Assembly (NCBI RefSeq): GCF_030376605.1
Contig: NZ_JARRAE010000008.1
Location: forward strand, 100,421 to 164,420
Direction: 5' to 3'
DNA length: 64,000 nt
Source of the DNA: Pseudochrobactrum sp. sp1633
Lineage (GTDB): Bacteria > Pseudomonadota > Alphaproteobacteria > Rhizobiales > Rhizobiaceae
The position numbers and the translations under genes were made by a program. Below are positions 27,847-36,866 of this stretch, piece by piece (position 1 is the first letter of the stretch; each line of letters starts with the position of its first letter). The notes beneath the pieces are model-generated. The model was not told the origin of the DNA. It ran no database searches and saw nothing but the letters and a program-made list of their open reading frames with translations.

Positions 27847-28098
27847 ATGACGACTAAACCACGTATTACCATTGAATATTGCATCCAGTGCAACTGGATG
27901 CTCCGTGCGGCATGGGCTGCACAGGAATTGCTGCAGGCATTCGGCGATGAAGTCGGTGAGATTGCGCTTATTCCGGGCAGCGACGGCAATTACATTATCC
28001 GCCTGAATGATCAGGTGGTCTGGGATCGTAAAAGCGAAAATGGCTTTCCGGAAACTGATGCGCTTGTCGCTCGTATCCGTGAAGCGGTAAAAGCCTGA
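27847..28098 (+). CDS. SelT/SelW/SelH-type (Rdx) redox protein
   Basis: An 83-residue protein of the Rdx family with a thioredoxin-like fold. The N-terminal CxxC motif appears in EYCIQCNW (C13 and C16), and the conserved GSDGNYII and VWDRKSENGFPE segments follow. In selenoprotein W the second Cys is selenocysteine; here both are cysteine. A redox function is inferred from the family. It follows lepA after a terminator, so it probably has its own promoter in the 70-base gap. Confidence 0.88.
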   Translation: MTTKPRITIEYCIQCNWMLRAAWAAQELLQAFGDEVGEIALIPGSDGNYIIRLNDQVVWDRKSENGFPETDALVARIREAVKA

Positions 28099-28160
28099 TC
28101 AGGCTTTGGCCTTTATGTAAGGCATAAAGACATAACTATCTGAAATTTATTGTTAAATTA

Positions 28161-28193
28161 AAGCCGGATGCATTATGTGTCCGGCTTTTTTAT
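28161..28193 (+). terminator. Terminator after the Rdx gene
   Basis: AAGCCGGA and TCCGGCTT pair around an 11-base loop and are followed by a T-run, 62 bases past the stop. Confidence 0.8.
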
Positions 28194-28447
28194 TGGTCAG
28201 GCAAGGGTTTGCGAACAATGTTTCATGCTGAGATTCCGGTATCATTGCCGTGCTGGTGAGTGGGTATTGGCAGGTTGCGCCGGTCTGCTCCATTGGTTGT
28301 GCATTTTTTTATTACGCGGCAGATAGCTTCAATAGTTAATTTTACTGCATAAAATAAAGATTTGAGATGGCTTGAACGGGGTTTAGTGCCTGCCTTGCAA
28401 GGGTTTATAATCTCGTTTTCAGAGATAGATTCCGGATAGCCAAAGCG
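28194..28447. other. Convergent gap between the Rdx gene and rmuC
   Basis: Together with the terminator this is a gap of about 350 bases between convergent genes. Nothing further was recognised in it: no RNA gene, repeat or open frame with family features. Confidence 0.5.
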
Positions 28448-29680
28448 TTATAAAAAACGCGGCGCACCGGAGATACCGTTTTGTTGTAATGTAGGTTGCT
28501 CAGAAGCCTTTTTCTGCTCGTGATTGTCTGGATTGTCGCCCAGTTCCAGTGCTTCGATCTTTGCGCTGCGGCGCGTGACTTTGGATGAGGAGATCAGAAT
28601 ATCATCAATGTCGCGGCTGGCCTGTGAGAAATGGGTTTGTAATTTCCGCACCCGCTCATCAAGGCGCCCTACATCATCCATCAGGCGTACAACTTCGCCC
28701 TGAATGAGATGTGCCTGCTCCCGCATTCGCGCATCTTTAAGTACGGATTGGATCACCTGAATGGAGAGCATCAATAGCGAGGGCGAGACAATGACGACGC
28801 GTGAGCGATGCGCGCGTTGAATGATAACCTCAAAATTCTCATGGATTTCCGCGAAAATTGATTCCGACGGTACGAACAAAAAGGCCGTATCCTGCGTTTC
28901 TCCGCTGATGAAATATTTAGCGGCAATATCACGAATATGCACTTCCATATCGCCGCGGAAAAGCTGCTCATAATGGCGTTTTGCTTCCGGCGTTTCGGAG
29001 GCTTTGAGCGCGTTCCAGTTTTCCAGCGGAAATTTGGCATCAACCACTAATGAGGCCGTGCCATTGGGCATCCGCACCAGACAATCAGGACGCATGCCAT
29101 TCGAGAGGGTTACCTGAAATTCATAGGCGCCCATTGGTAAACCATCGGCAATAATAGCTTCCATCCGCGACTGGCCGAATGCGCCGCGCGTCTGTTTATT
29201 GGCGAGAATAGCCTGCAATTGCACAACCTGACCGGCGAGTGACTGGATATTATTCTGCGCGGTGTCGATCACCGCCAGCCGCTCTTGCAGCTTGCTTAAA
29301 TTTTCATGGGTTGAGCGGGTTTGTTCATGGATGCTGCGGCCAAGATGATTGGTCATGCCGTCCAGCCGGTCACGGATGGATTTGTTCAGCTCTGCCTGCC
29401 TTGCACCGAAAAGCTCTGCCATCGTCTGCATGCGGCCTTGCATTTCCGCCTGACTTTTCAGGATTGACTGCATCTGCATTTCTGCCTCGCGCGCCCGCTC
29501 CTCGGACTGGAATTGTACATGCAGCATAGCTCTGCTGTTACGGCCGGATAACCATATCATCAAGAGAATAATCAGCAGCACAAAGCCGCCCGCTGCCAGT
29601 AAGAATTGCACAGGGGTAAGGCCGAGAGCATCCGCAAAGGATGCCGGTATTTCTGAGGCAGATAATGTTTCCATGATCAA
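28448..29680 (-). CDS. rmuC: DNA recombination protein RmuC
   Basis: A 410-residue protein of the RmuC family, linked in E. coli to limiting recombination at inverted repeats. An N-terminal membrane anchor (residues about 24-44, FLLAAGGFVLLIILLMIWL) is followed by a long coiled coil (about 50-160). The PD-(D/E)XK-like RmuC domain follows, with VVDAKFPLENW (about 210-220), GDMEVHIRDIAAKY and the FVPSESIFAEI segment. The length is usual for the alphaproteobacterial form. Confidence 0.93.
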   Translation of the reverse strand: MIMETLSASEIPASFADALGLTPVQFLLAAGGFVLLIILLMIWLSGRNSRAMLHVQFQSEERAREAEMQMQSILKSQAEMQGRMQTMAELFGARQAELNKSIRDRLDGMTNHLGRSIHEQTRSTHENLSKLQERLAVIDTAQNNIQSLAGQVVQLQAILANKQTRGAFGQSRMEAIIADGLPMGAYEFQVTLSNGMRPDCLVRMPNGTASLVVDAKFPLENWNALKASETPEAKRHYEQLFRGDMEVHIRDIAAKYFISGETQDTAFLFVPSESIFAEIHENFEVIIQRAHRSRVVIVSPSLLMLSIQVIQSVLKDARMREQAHLIQGEVVRLMDDVGRLDERVRKLQTHFSQASRDIDDILISSSKVTRRSAKIEALELGDNPDNHEQKKASEQPTLQQNGISGAPRFL

Positions 29681-29852
29681 AGATTACACGATTCGCAGTA
29701 AATACAAGAATAAAACGTGAACAGATTTTTATTCACCCCATGTAGATTATTGACGGCAGAGGGCGGAGAGATTAGATCGGTCACTATTCCGATTGTGCCT
29801 GCTTATGCGGGTGTCAGATATTTTCAATCATTTGCAACGCCGGATAAATGTG

Positions 29853-30386
29853 ATGACCATTAAGCCGATTATTTTTATTCCTGATCCGGTATTGCGTCAG
29901 GTTTCCAAGCCTGTTGAGCGTTTCGATGCGGATTTGCGCAAATTCTCCGATGATATGTTCGCGACGATGTATGATGCGCCGGGTATTGGTCTGGCCGCAA
30001 TTCAGGTGGCAGAACCGATCCGCATGGTAGTAATTGATCTGGCAAAAGAAGGCGATACGCCTGAACCGCATGTCTTTATTAATCCGGTGATTGTGGAGCG
30101 TTCTGACGAGCCGAGCAGCTATGAAGAGGGCTGTCTTTCTATTCCGGATTATTATGCGGAAGTAGAGCGCCCTGCCACGGTGCGCGTGAACTATCAGGAC
30201 ATTGAAGGCAAGCCGCAAGAAATCAGAGCCGAAGGCCTGATGGCAACCTGTTTGCAGCATGAGATTGATCATCTGGACGGTGTGCTTTTCATTGATCATA
30301 TTTCCAAGCTGAAGCGGGATATGGTGATCAAGAAGTTCAAAAAACTGGCCAAGGCACATGAGCCTGCTTCGGGCAAAAAGATCTGA
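29853..30386 (+). CDS. def: Peptide deformylase
   Basis: A 177-residue metalloenzyme that removes the formyl group from nascent protein N-termini. The three PDF motifs are present: GIGLAAIQV (44-52), EGCLSIP with metal ligand C94, and QHEIDHLDG with H136, E137 and H140. The frame extends upstream by 20 codons to 29793, but [15 protein letters not shown] is the family start, so I use ATG 29853. It heads the def-fmt-GNAT-truA cluster. Def and Fmt act at opposite ends of the formylation cycle. Confidence 0.96.
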   Translation: MTIKPIIFIPDPVLRQVSKPVERFDADLRKFSDDMFATMYDAPGIGLAAIQVAEPIRMVVIDLAKEGDTPEPHVFINPVIVERSDEPSSYEEGCLSIPDYYAEVERPATVRVNYQDIEGKPQEIRAEGLMATCLQHEIDHLDGVLFIDHISKLKRDMVIKKFKKLAKAHEPASGKKI

Positions 30387-30430
30387 AGCTTAGGTTGGGT
30401 TGCGGACAGAGAGTTTAGTTAGGATAGTCT

Positions 30431-31366
30431 ATGTCATTACGTATTGTGTTTATGGGCACACCGGAATTTTCTGTTCCGGTGATGACAGCGCTGATCGGAC
30501 AGGGCTATGAAATCGTGGCTGTTTACAGTCAGCCACCGCGCCCAGCTGGTCGTCGCGGTTTGGAGCTGACGAAATCGCCGGTGCATGAAAAGGCTGAAGA
30601 ATTCGGCATTCCTGTTTTCACGCCCAAAAGCCTGAAAGGCGAAGAAGAGCAGCAGATTTTCCGTGATCTCAACGCCGATGTGGCTGTTGTTGTTGCCTAT
30701 GGCATGTTGCTTCCGAAAGCTATTCTCGAAGCGCCGGAACTTGGCTGTTATAATGGTCATGCCTCGCTGCTGCCGCGCTGGCGCGGTGCAGCGCCGATCC
30801 AGCGTGCGATTATGGCTGGCGATAAAGAGACCGGCATGATGATCATGAAAATGGATGAAGGGCTGGATACCGGCCCTGTTGCGATGGTTGAGAAAATCAC
30901 TATTACGCCAAATATGACCTGTGGGGAATTGCATGATCGTTTGAGTATCACCGGTGCTGATCTGATGGTGCGCGCGATGGCGGCATTGGAGCGCGATAGT
31001 CTCAAACTCAATCCGCAGGCGGAAGAGGGCGTGACCTATGCCGCTAAGATCGACAAGGCAGAGGCTCGCATTGACTGGTCGCAACCGGCTCAGGCAGTGC
31101 ACGACCGTATTCGCGGGTTGAGCCCGTTTCCCGGCGCATGGTGCGAAACGGAAATCAACGGTCAGCTTGAGCGCGTTAAAGTGCTGCGCTCAGTGTTGAC
31201 GGATGGTGCCGGTAAAGCCGGTGAAGTGCTGGACGGTCAGTTGGTGATTGCCTGCGGTGACGGCGCGGTTGCACTAACACTCGTGCAAAAGGCTGGTGGC
31301 AAACCGGTGAATAGCACAGAGTTTTGTAATGGCGTTAAACTCGTTACGGGGACAATTCTGCCATGA
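30431..31366 (+). CDS. fmt: Methionyl-tRNA formyltransferase
   Basis: A 311-residue enzyme that formylates initiator Met-tRNA using 10-formyltetrahydrofolate. The N-terminal domain has [11 protein letters not shown] at the start and the catalytic [16 protein letters not shown] block (Asn/His/Asp region NGHASLLP and [10 protein letters not shown]). The C-terminal tRNA-binding domain has [13 protein letters not shown] 45-base gap follows def, and the stop overlaps the GNAT gene start as ATGA. Confidence 0.97.
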   Translation: MSLRIVFMGTPEFSVPVMTALIGQGYEIVAVYSQPPRPAGRRGLELTKSPVHEKAEEFGIPVFTPKSLKGEEEQQIFRDLNADVAVVVAYGMLLPKAILEAPELGCYNGHASLLPRWRGAAPIQRAIMAGDKETGMMIMKMDEGLDTGPVAMVEKITITPNMTCGELHDRLSITGADLMVRAMAALERDSLKLNPQAEEGVTYAAKIDKAEARIDWSQPAQAVHDRIRGLSPFPGAWCETEINGQLERVKVLRSVLTDGAGKAGEVLDGQLVIACGDGAVALTLVQKAGGKPVNSTEFCNGVKLVTGTILP

Positions 31367-31890
31367 GCCAGTCTCCTGTAAAGCAACTGCATATCCGGCC
31401 GGCCAAAGAGCAAGACCGCTCTTTGATTGATGGTGTGATTGCTGCTGCTTTTAACGGGAATGACGAGGTTGCACTGGTGCGCAAGCTGGTTGCTGATGGT
31501 GATGTTGTTTTAGAACTGGTCGCTGAAGCCAATGGTCATGTGACCGGTCACATTCTGTTTTCCAGAGTATGGATTGAACATGCTGACGGCCGTACGCCTG
31601 CCGTCGCTTTAGCGCCGCTGGCTGTGTTGCCGGAGATGCAGCGGGCAGGAGTGGGGCGTGCTTTAATCGCAGAGGCCCATGAGCAATTAGCGAAAGCCGG
31701 AGAAGGTTTAAGCATTGTTCTGGGTGATCCGGCTTATTACGGACGCTTTGGCTATCGTCTTGAACTGGCATCAGGATTTGAAAGTAATTATCCTGCGCAT
31801 TATCTGCAGGCGAGATATCTGAGCGAAAATCATCGCGATCTGCCGCATCAGGGGCGGTTGATTTATGCTTCCGCATTTGGAGAAAATTGA
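31363..31890 (+). CDS. GNAT family N-acetyltransferase
   Basis: A 175-residue YhbS-like acetyltransferase. The acetyl-CoA pyrophosphate loop is [20 protein letters not shown] (residues about 84-103), followed by [12 protein letters not shown]. It overlaps fmt by four bases and ends directly at the truA GTG start, so it is part of the operon. The substrate is unknown; a link to translation is suggested only by position. Confidence 0.9.
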   Translation: MSQSPVKQLHIRPAKEQDRSLIDGVIAAAFNGNDEVALVRKLVADGDVVLELVAEANGHVTGHILFSRVWIEHADGRTPAVALAPLAVLPEMQRAGVGRALIAEAHEQLAKAGEGLSIVLGDPAYYGRFGYRLELASGFESNYPAHYLQARYLSENHRDLPHQGRLIYASAFGEN

Positions 31891-32646
31891 GTGCCGCGTT
31901 ATCGCCTGACAGTAGAGTATGATGGCTCACCCTATGCCGGATGGCAGCGGCAGGATAATGCGCCGAGCGTGCAGGGCGCCATTGAAGCGGCTATCTTTAA
32001 ATTTTGTGGCGACAGCACTTCGCTGGGTGCCGCAGGGCGCACCGATGCCGGTGTTCATGCTTTTCAGCAGACCGCACATGTTGATCTGACGAAAGACTGG
32101 GCGGCATCCAAAATCCGTGATGCGGTGAATGCCTATCTGACGCAGGCGAAAGACAGCGTGTATCTGCTCAACGTGGAAAAGGTACCGGATCGTTTTGACG
32201 CGCGGTTCAGTGCGCTCGGGCGGCATTATATTTATCGCATCATCAACCGGCGCACGCCATTGGCGCTGGAAGCCAGCCGCGCCTGGTGGGTGTCGAAAAA
32301 GCTTGATGCGGATGCCATGCAGGAAGCCGCGCAGTTGCTAATCGGTACACATGATTTTACCACGTTCCGCTCAGTGCAATGCCAGTCCAAAAGCCCTGTC
32401 AAAACACTGGGTTTGCTGAATGTGCAGCGTCATGGTGAGTTGATTGAGGTTCGCGCCTCTGCGCGCTCTTTTCTCCATAATCAGGTACGCTCACTGGTCG
32501 GGAGTATCAGCGAGGTTGGCTCAGGCCGCTGGACCAATGATGATCTGATAGCGGCGCTGGAAGCGCGTGACCGCAAAGCCTGCGGTGTTGTAGCACCTGC
32601 GCATGGTCTTTACATGATCGGTGCGGATTACTCATCAATTTTGTAA
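31891..32646 (+). CDS. truA: tRNA pseudouridine(38-40) synthase
   Basis: A 251-residue enzyme that makes pseudouridine at positions 38-40 of the tRNA anticodon arm. Catalytic D52 lies in [10 protein letters not shown]. The C-terminal half has [13 protein letters not shown], the typical TruA segment. The start is GTG at 31891 directly after the upstream TGA, with [19 protein letters not shown] as the family N-terminus. It ends the def operon. Confidence 0.97.
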   Translation: MPRYRLTVEYDGSPYAGWQRQDNAPSVQGAIEAAIFKFCGDSTSLGAAGRTDAGVHAFQQTAHVDLTKDWAASKIRDAVNAYLTQAKDSVYLLNVEKVPDRFDARFSALGRHYIYRIINRRTPLALEASRAWWVSKKLDADAMQEAAQLLIGTHDFTTFRSVQCQSKSPVKTLGLLNVQRHGELIEVRASARSFLHNQVRSLVGSISEVGSGRWTNDDLIAALEARDRKACGVVAPAHGLYMIGADYSSIL

Positions 32647-32691
32647 TGCAGGCATGAGCCTGCGGTTTGTAATGCAGGCGTAAATTTGCGT

Positions 32692-33288
32692 CTATGCGGC
32701 AGGCATAAACCCTGCCAGACTTTGCAGGATAATTGTCAGCATTATACTGCCCAGCACCACGGAAATGAAAAAGGGTGCCGCAAAACTGTGCGGTCTTTGC
32801 AGAGCTGCGCGGGTGAGCCTGTAGCTTAAACCTAAAGTGATCAGAAACAGACCAAAGCCGATGCCCGCAAATACAGTGGAGAGATCCGGCAGCAGCAGGT
32901 TCAAAAAAGAAAGCGGCGCATAGACCCAGGCAAATAAAGCTGTGGTCCAGTTGGTTGCGACCACATAGGTCGAAAAACGTCGTTCAAGCCCGAGGCTGCG
33001 GCTGAGAAAGCCGATAATCAGCAGGGGCAGCAGCCACACGGTTGTATCAATCAAACCGAGCTTGGCTGTGCTCATTATGCGCAATGCCGCATCGTCATTG
33101 CCGTCAGTCAGGCGTGCGGCAATCTCTACCCAGCCGATCAGCATGGGCGGTAGTGCAATCAGAAGAGCATAAAAGGAACGCCAGAAACCATCGGCATCGG
33201 TGTTGAGATCATTGAGCGCTTCCGGATGGCCGGTCATAGTCCGCCAGACTGCAGAGAAGTAATACTGAATTTCTTCAAAACTGGGCAT
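32692..33288 (-). CDS. Multipass membrane protein (Yip1-like)
   Basis: A 198-residue protein from ATG 33288, with five or six hydrophobic segments (ALLIALPPMLIGW, LLPLLIIGFL, FAGIGFGLFLITLG and others). The pattern resembles short Yip1/YIPF-type membrane proteins of Rhizobiales. The frame continues upstream to 33339, but those 17 residues are hydrophilic and precede MPSFEEIQYYF, which looks like the true start. No enzyme motif is visible and no function is assigned. It is convergent with truA. Confidence 0.7.
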   Translation of the reverse strand: MPSFEEIQYYFSAVWRTMTGHPEALNDLNTDADGFWRSFYALLIALPPMLIGWVEIAARLTDGNDDAALRIMSTAKLGLIDTTVWLLPLLIIGFLSRSLGLERRFSTYVVATNWTTALFAWVYAPLSFLNLLLPDLSTVFAGIGFGLFLITLGLSYRLTRAALQRPHSFAAPFFISVVLGSIMLTIILQSLAGFMPAA

Positions 33289-33373
33289 GGCAACCTGTAT
33301 AAACGGCGGGTGACGGTATTTTACTTGCGACCACAGCATCAGGCATATGTGTCTGATGCTGTGGGGATTAATC

Positions 33374-33439
33374 AGAGCATATCCGGTTTAAATTGAAACA
33401 TTGGAAATGCTCTGTCTATTCATCTTTTGGGATACGCTT
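33374..33439. repeat. Intergenic palindromic repeat, copy next to dapE
   Basis: AGAGCATATCC, then GGAAATGCTCT and a GGGATACGCTT end. The AGAGCAT/ATGCTCT arms form a hairpin. The same order of blocks occurs at 35663-35766 (AGAGCATTTCC, GAAAATGCTCT, GGGGATACGCTT). This copy lacks about 35 bases that the other holds between TTTTT and GGGATACG. It abuts the dapE stop. Confidence 0.75.
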
Positions 33440-34632
33440 TAGCCGAAAAAATCTTCCAGAAATTTTTCATAGATTGCAGTAAGACTTTCAAGATCCTGCA
33501 GTGAAGTGCGTTCATTCGCCATATGCATCGTCTGGCCGACAAGGCCAAATTCCACTACAGGACAATAATCCTTGATGAAGCGTGCATCTGATGTGCCGCC
33601 GGAAGTGGAGAGGCTGGCCTGTTTGCCGGTTACGGACTGAATGGCACCGTTCAGCGCATTGATCAGCTTATCGTTGCGGGTCAGGAAAACATGGCTCGGA
33701 CGTTCGCTCCATTCCAGCTCATAGCGAATTGGATCGGATTTACCTTGTCTGAACTGGTCGTCCTGTGCGGCTTCACTCAGACGGCGTGTGACTTCATCCT
33801 GCAGGCTCTCCGCTGTCCAGCTGTCATTAAAGCGAATGTTGAACGCAGCTGCCGCCTTGGACGGAATAACATTGGTTGCCGGATTGCCGACATCAATGGA
33901 GGTGATTTCCAGATTGGTGGCCTGAAAATTCTCAGTGCCATGATCATAGGCAGGCAATAACAGCTTGTTCAGCAGGGTAATGATACCACGCACAGGATTA
34001 TCGGCATTGTGCGGATAGGCAACATGGCCTTGTGTGCCGTAAATAGTGATTGTGCCTGTCACCGAACCGCGGCGGCCAATTTTTATAGTTTCGCCCAGAC
34101 GGTCAGGATTTGTCGGCTCGCCGACCAGCGATGCATCCCAGCTCTCGCCTTTTTCCTTTGCCCATTCCAGCAGTTTAACTGTGCCGTTGATCGCAGGGCC
34201 TTCCTCATCACCAGTAATCAGAAAGGAGATATTCGGTTTGCGGTCCGGATATTTTTTCAGATAACGCGCCGTTGCCGCAACAAAACAGGCAATGCCGCCT
34301 TTCATATCCACAGCGCCGCGACCGTAGAGTTCGCCGTTTTCGATTGCAGCGCTGAATGGCGGATGTTTCCAGAGAGACAAATCGCCCGCCGGTACGACAT
34401 CTGTGTGACCGGCAAACATCAGATGCGGCCCTGTACCATTGAGGCGCGCATAGAGGTTTTCAATGTCCGGTGTGCCTTCTTCTGTGAAGACGGGACGGTC
34501 AATATGAAAGCCAAGCGGCTCCAGCATCGTCTGGAGTGCGCTGAGTGCGCCGCCTTCTGCCGGTGTAACAGACGGGCAGCGAATAAGGGTGGAGAGATTT
34601 TCTGCGGGGTCAAATGTGGTCATCATGCTCAA
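33439..34632 (-). CDS. dapE: Succinyl-diaminopimelate desuccinylase
   Basis: A 397-residue M20-family zinc hydrolase releasing succinate from N-succinyl-LL-diaminopimelate in lysine and cell-wall synthesis. Metal ligands lie in AGHTDVVPAG (His), GRGAVDMKGG (bridging Asp), TGDEEGPA (catalytic Glu-Glu) and VEFGLVGQTMHM (final His). The dimerisation domain lies between. MSMM at the start offers several close ATGs. Together with dapD (2.3 kb away, same strand) it supplies consecutive steps of the succinylase pathway. Confidence 0.96.
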   Translation of the reverse strand: MSMMTTFDPAENLSTLIRCPSVTPAEGGALSALQTMLEPLGFHIDRPVFTEEGTPDIENLYARLNGTGPHLMFAGHTDVVPAGDLSLWKHPPFSAAIENGELYGRGAVDMKGGIACFVAATARYLKKYPDRKPNISFLITGDEEGPAINGTVKLLEWAKEKGESWDASLVGEPTNPDRLGETIKIGRRGSVTGTITIYGTQGHVAYPHNADNPVRGIITLLNKLLLPAYDHGTENFQATNLEITSIDVGNPATNVIPSKAAAAFNIRFNDSWTAESLQDEVTRRLSEAAQDDQFRQGKSDPIRYELEWSERPSHVFLTRNDKLINALNGAIQSVTGKQASLSTSGGTSDARFIKDYCPVVEFGLVGQTMHMANERTSLQDLESLTAIYEKFLEDFFG

Positions 34633-35035
34633 GGAGTAGCAGATGCCTTCTGCAGACGCATCCTGAATTTCGGTTTAGCCCTGAAAGTTCTCACAACAAT
34701 GTGTTTAGGGAGCAAAAAAGTGGTATACTCGGATGGTAATATTTTTGTGAGAAAAACGTCATTGTCTACGTTTTGTGAACTATAAGAGATACAGATTGTT
34801 TGCTTTTTGAGAACGATAAAGGTCTGTATTTTGGTATTTTCAGATATTTTTTATTATAACTATTTGTAATTATTTGTTTTTTAAAAAACAAATATTTTTC
34901 TTCCGCGTAATTGTGTTCCAATTTTGAGAGTTTCGTAAATTTTATGTGAGTTGAAACTATAAACGATGGCTCCTATCTCAAGGTCATCGGAACGGCGCTT
35001 CTCCCAAGCACGTTCACCTAAATTGAACGAGGAAT
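34633..35035. other. A/T-rich upstream region between dapE and the small secreted proteins
   Basis: About 400 bases, with a strongly A/T-rich stretch at roughly 34,790-34,910 including runs of T and A. It must hold the dapE promoter (minus) and a promoter for the small secreted protein (plus). No operator or RNA gene could be named. Confidence 0.5.
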
Positions 35036-35263
35036 ATGAAAATGAAAAAGATTGCTTTGACTGTGGCTGCCCTTGCTCTTTCTGCCGGTGCAGCTTTTGC
35101 TGAAAACCCGAATGTTGGTATTCCTGCTGATCTGTACAGCAATGATCAGACACCGATTGCTGCTCCTGTTGCGATCCAGACCCTGTTTCAGGGAAATACC
35201 ACTTATACAGACGGTTCCGCTAACGGCTTTGGCGACCATGCGCCACAAAGCCATAACGGCTGA
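35036..35263 (+). CDS. Small secreted protein, tandem paralogue 1 (DUF680-like)
   Basis: A 75-residue protein with a clear signal peptide (MKKIALTVAALALSAGAAFA, cleavage before ENPNVG), leaving about 53 residues. It shares with the next gene the signal peptide, the mature start ENPNVG, a DQTP block and the end block YTDGSANGFGD. Small proteins of this form occur in Rhizobiales under DUF680, but that assignment is from memory and uncertain. Two ATGs are in frame (35036 and 35042). The GAGGA ribosome site is better spaced for 35042. The function is unknown. Confidence 0.8.
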   Translation: MKMKKIALTVAALALSAGAAFAENPNVGIPADLYSNDQTPIAAPVAIQTLFQGNTTYTDGSANGFGDHAPQSHNG

Positions 35264-35379
35264 TTTCACACAATAGACCTCCGAATATCATTGTTAAACA
35301 TACTGCCGATCATTCACGCACATAAATGAACAGACCTCCCATTGTTCCTGCCTTTGAATGACCGGCCTACTTAAGGAAA

Positions 35380-35601
35380 ATGAAAATGAAAAAGATTGTT
35401 TTGACTGTTGCCGCTCTTGCTATGACTGCCGGTGTTGCTTTTGCTGAAAACCCAAATGTTGGTACGCCTGACAACCTTTATGGTGCCGATCAGACACCTG
35501 TGGTTACCAATTCAGTCGTAAAAAGCACACAGACTGAAACCTATACAGATGGTTCAGCAAACGGCTTTGGTGATAACTCACCTTTGAGCACCCGCCGCTA
35601 A
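35380..35601 (+). CDS. Small secreted protein, tandem paralogue 2 (DUF680-like)
   Basis: A 73-residue paralogue of the upstream gene, 116 bases away on the same strand. The signal peptide MKKIVLTVAALAMTAGVAFA is nearly identical. The mature part begins ENPNVGTP and ends with YTDGSANGFGD and a short tail. The middle of the mature protein (PVVTNSVVKSTQTET) is diverged, so the pair arose by tandem duplication followed by change of the centre. AAGGA precedes the starts at 35380 and 35386. A strong terminator follows. Confidence 0.8.
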   Translation: MKMKKIVLTVAALAMTAGVAFAENPNVGTPDNLYGADQTPVVTNSVVKSTQTETYTDGSANGFGDNSPLSTRR

Positions 35602-35620
35602 AACCGGTTCGGTCTAAAAT

Positions 35621-35654
35621 AAAAAGCGACGGATTTTTGATCCGTCGCTTTTTC
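35621..35654 (+). terminator. Terminator after the small secreted protein pair
   Basis: AAAAAGCGACGGAT pairs with ATCCGTCGCTTTTT around a short TTTTG loop, 20 bases past the stop. T-runs on both strands may also serve the convergent dapD. Confidence 0.85.
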
Positions 35655-35662
35655 TGTTTTCT

Positions 35663-35766
35663 AGAGCATTTCCAGAATATATTGAATCATAGAAAATGCT
35701 CTATCTATTTGTTTTTACACGTATCTTATCCGAAAGCGGTGTCCCCTTTTCGGGGATACGCTTCTA
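35663..35766. repeat. Intergenic palindromic repeat, copy next to dapD
   Basis: The longer copy of the element seen at 33374-33439. AGAGCATTTCC and GAAAATGCTCT arms are followed by a second hairpin region (GCGGTGTCCCC, CGGGGATACGCTT). It lies immediately downstream of the dapD stop, just as the other copy lies downstream of dapE. Confidence 0.75.
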
Positions 35767-35775
35767 AGGCTGCTA

Positions 35776-36630
35776 TTAATCGCGCAGCAAATCATTGATC
35801 GAGGTTTTGGAGCGGGTTTTTTCATCAACGCGCTTCACGATAACCGCACAATAAAGGCTTGGGCCCTGTTCGCCGTTCGGCAATGGTTTGCCTGGCATTG
35901 TACCGGCCACAACAACCGAATAAGGCGGTACTTCACCATAGAAGATTTCGCCCGTTGCGCGATCGACGATCTTGGTGGATTTGCCGATATAGACACCCAT
36001 ACCGAGAACCGAGCCTTCGCGGATAATGCAGCCTTCCACGACTTCTGAACGCGCACCGATAAAGCAATTATCCTCGATGATGGTTGGTTCTGCCTGTAGC
36101 GGCTCTAGAACGCCACCAATGCCAACGCCACCGGACAGATGCACATTCTTGCCGATCTGGGCGCAGGAGCCGACGGTTGCCCATGTATCAACCATTGTGC
36201 CTTCGCCGACATATGCGCCAAGATTGACAAAAGACGGCATCAGAATGGCATTAGGCGCGATATAGGCTGAGTGACGGACGACGCAGTTTGGCACAGCGCG
36301 GAAACCGGCTTGTGTAAACTCATCTGCACCCCAGCCATCAAATTTGGACGCTACTTTATCCCACCAAACGGATGCACCCGGGCCACCTTTGATGATTTCC
36401 ATCGGGTTCAGGCGGAATGACAGCAGTACCGCTTTTTTCAGCCACTGATTGACATGCCAGCTGCCGTCAGCCTGTTTTTCCGCGACGCGTGCTTTGCCCT
36501 GATCCAGCAATAATAAAGATTGCACAACGGCATCGCGGATTTCACCGGTGGTTGACACAGATACATTGTCGCGCTCGTCAAAAGCTTTTGTGATAATTTT
36601 TTCGAGAGCTGACAGATCAGGCTGAGACAT
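35776..36630 (-). CDS. dapD: 2,3,4,5-tetrahydropyridine-2,6-dicarboxylate N-succinyltransferase
   Basis: A 284-residue trimeric enzyme that transfers succinyl from succinyl-CoA in lysine/diaminopimelate synthesis. A helical N-terminal domain (1-100) precedes a left-handed beta helix of hexapeptide repeats (about 115-240; [40 protein letters not shown]). The DapD-specific region [11 protein letters not shown] and the tail [13 protein letters not shown] are present. The length is typical. It is divergent from the LOG-family gene across 236 bases. Confidence 0.97.
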   Translation of the reverse strand: MSQPDLSALEKIITKAFDERDNVSVSTTGEIRDAVVQSLLLLDQGKARVAEKQADGSWHVNQWLKKAVLLSFRLNPMEIIKGGPGASVWWDKVASKFDGWGADEFTQAGFRAVPNCVVRHSAYIAPNAILMPSFVNLGAYVGEGTMVDTWATVGSCAQIGKNVHLSGGVGIGGVLEPLQAEPTIIEDNCFIGARSEVVEGCIIREGSVLGMGVYIGKSTKIVDRATGEIFYGEVPPYSVVVAGTMPGKPLPNGEQGPSLYCAVIVKRVDEKTRSKTSINDLLRD

Positions 36631-36866
36631 ATTACTGCTCCTGAGGCGTTAAAATAGGGATTAATCCGGATTTATTTCGGCGATAAGACGAAACAAACGA
36701 CGAAATATTCGGATTACGAAATATTTTCGGCAAATGATTAGGCTATGCTTGAGATAGGGTCAATCTTGGCATTGCCGCTTTTGCACTATATGCCTCCAAT
36801 ATACATAAAGAACGAACCGGTCGCGCGCTGTGATGCGTCGGTTCAGCAAGAACAGGATGATATTGC

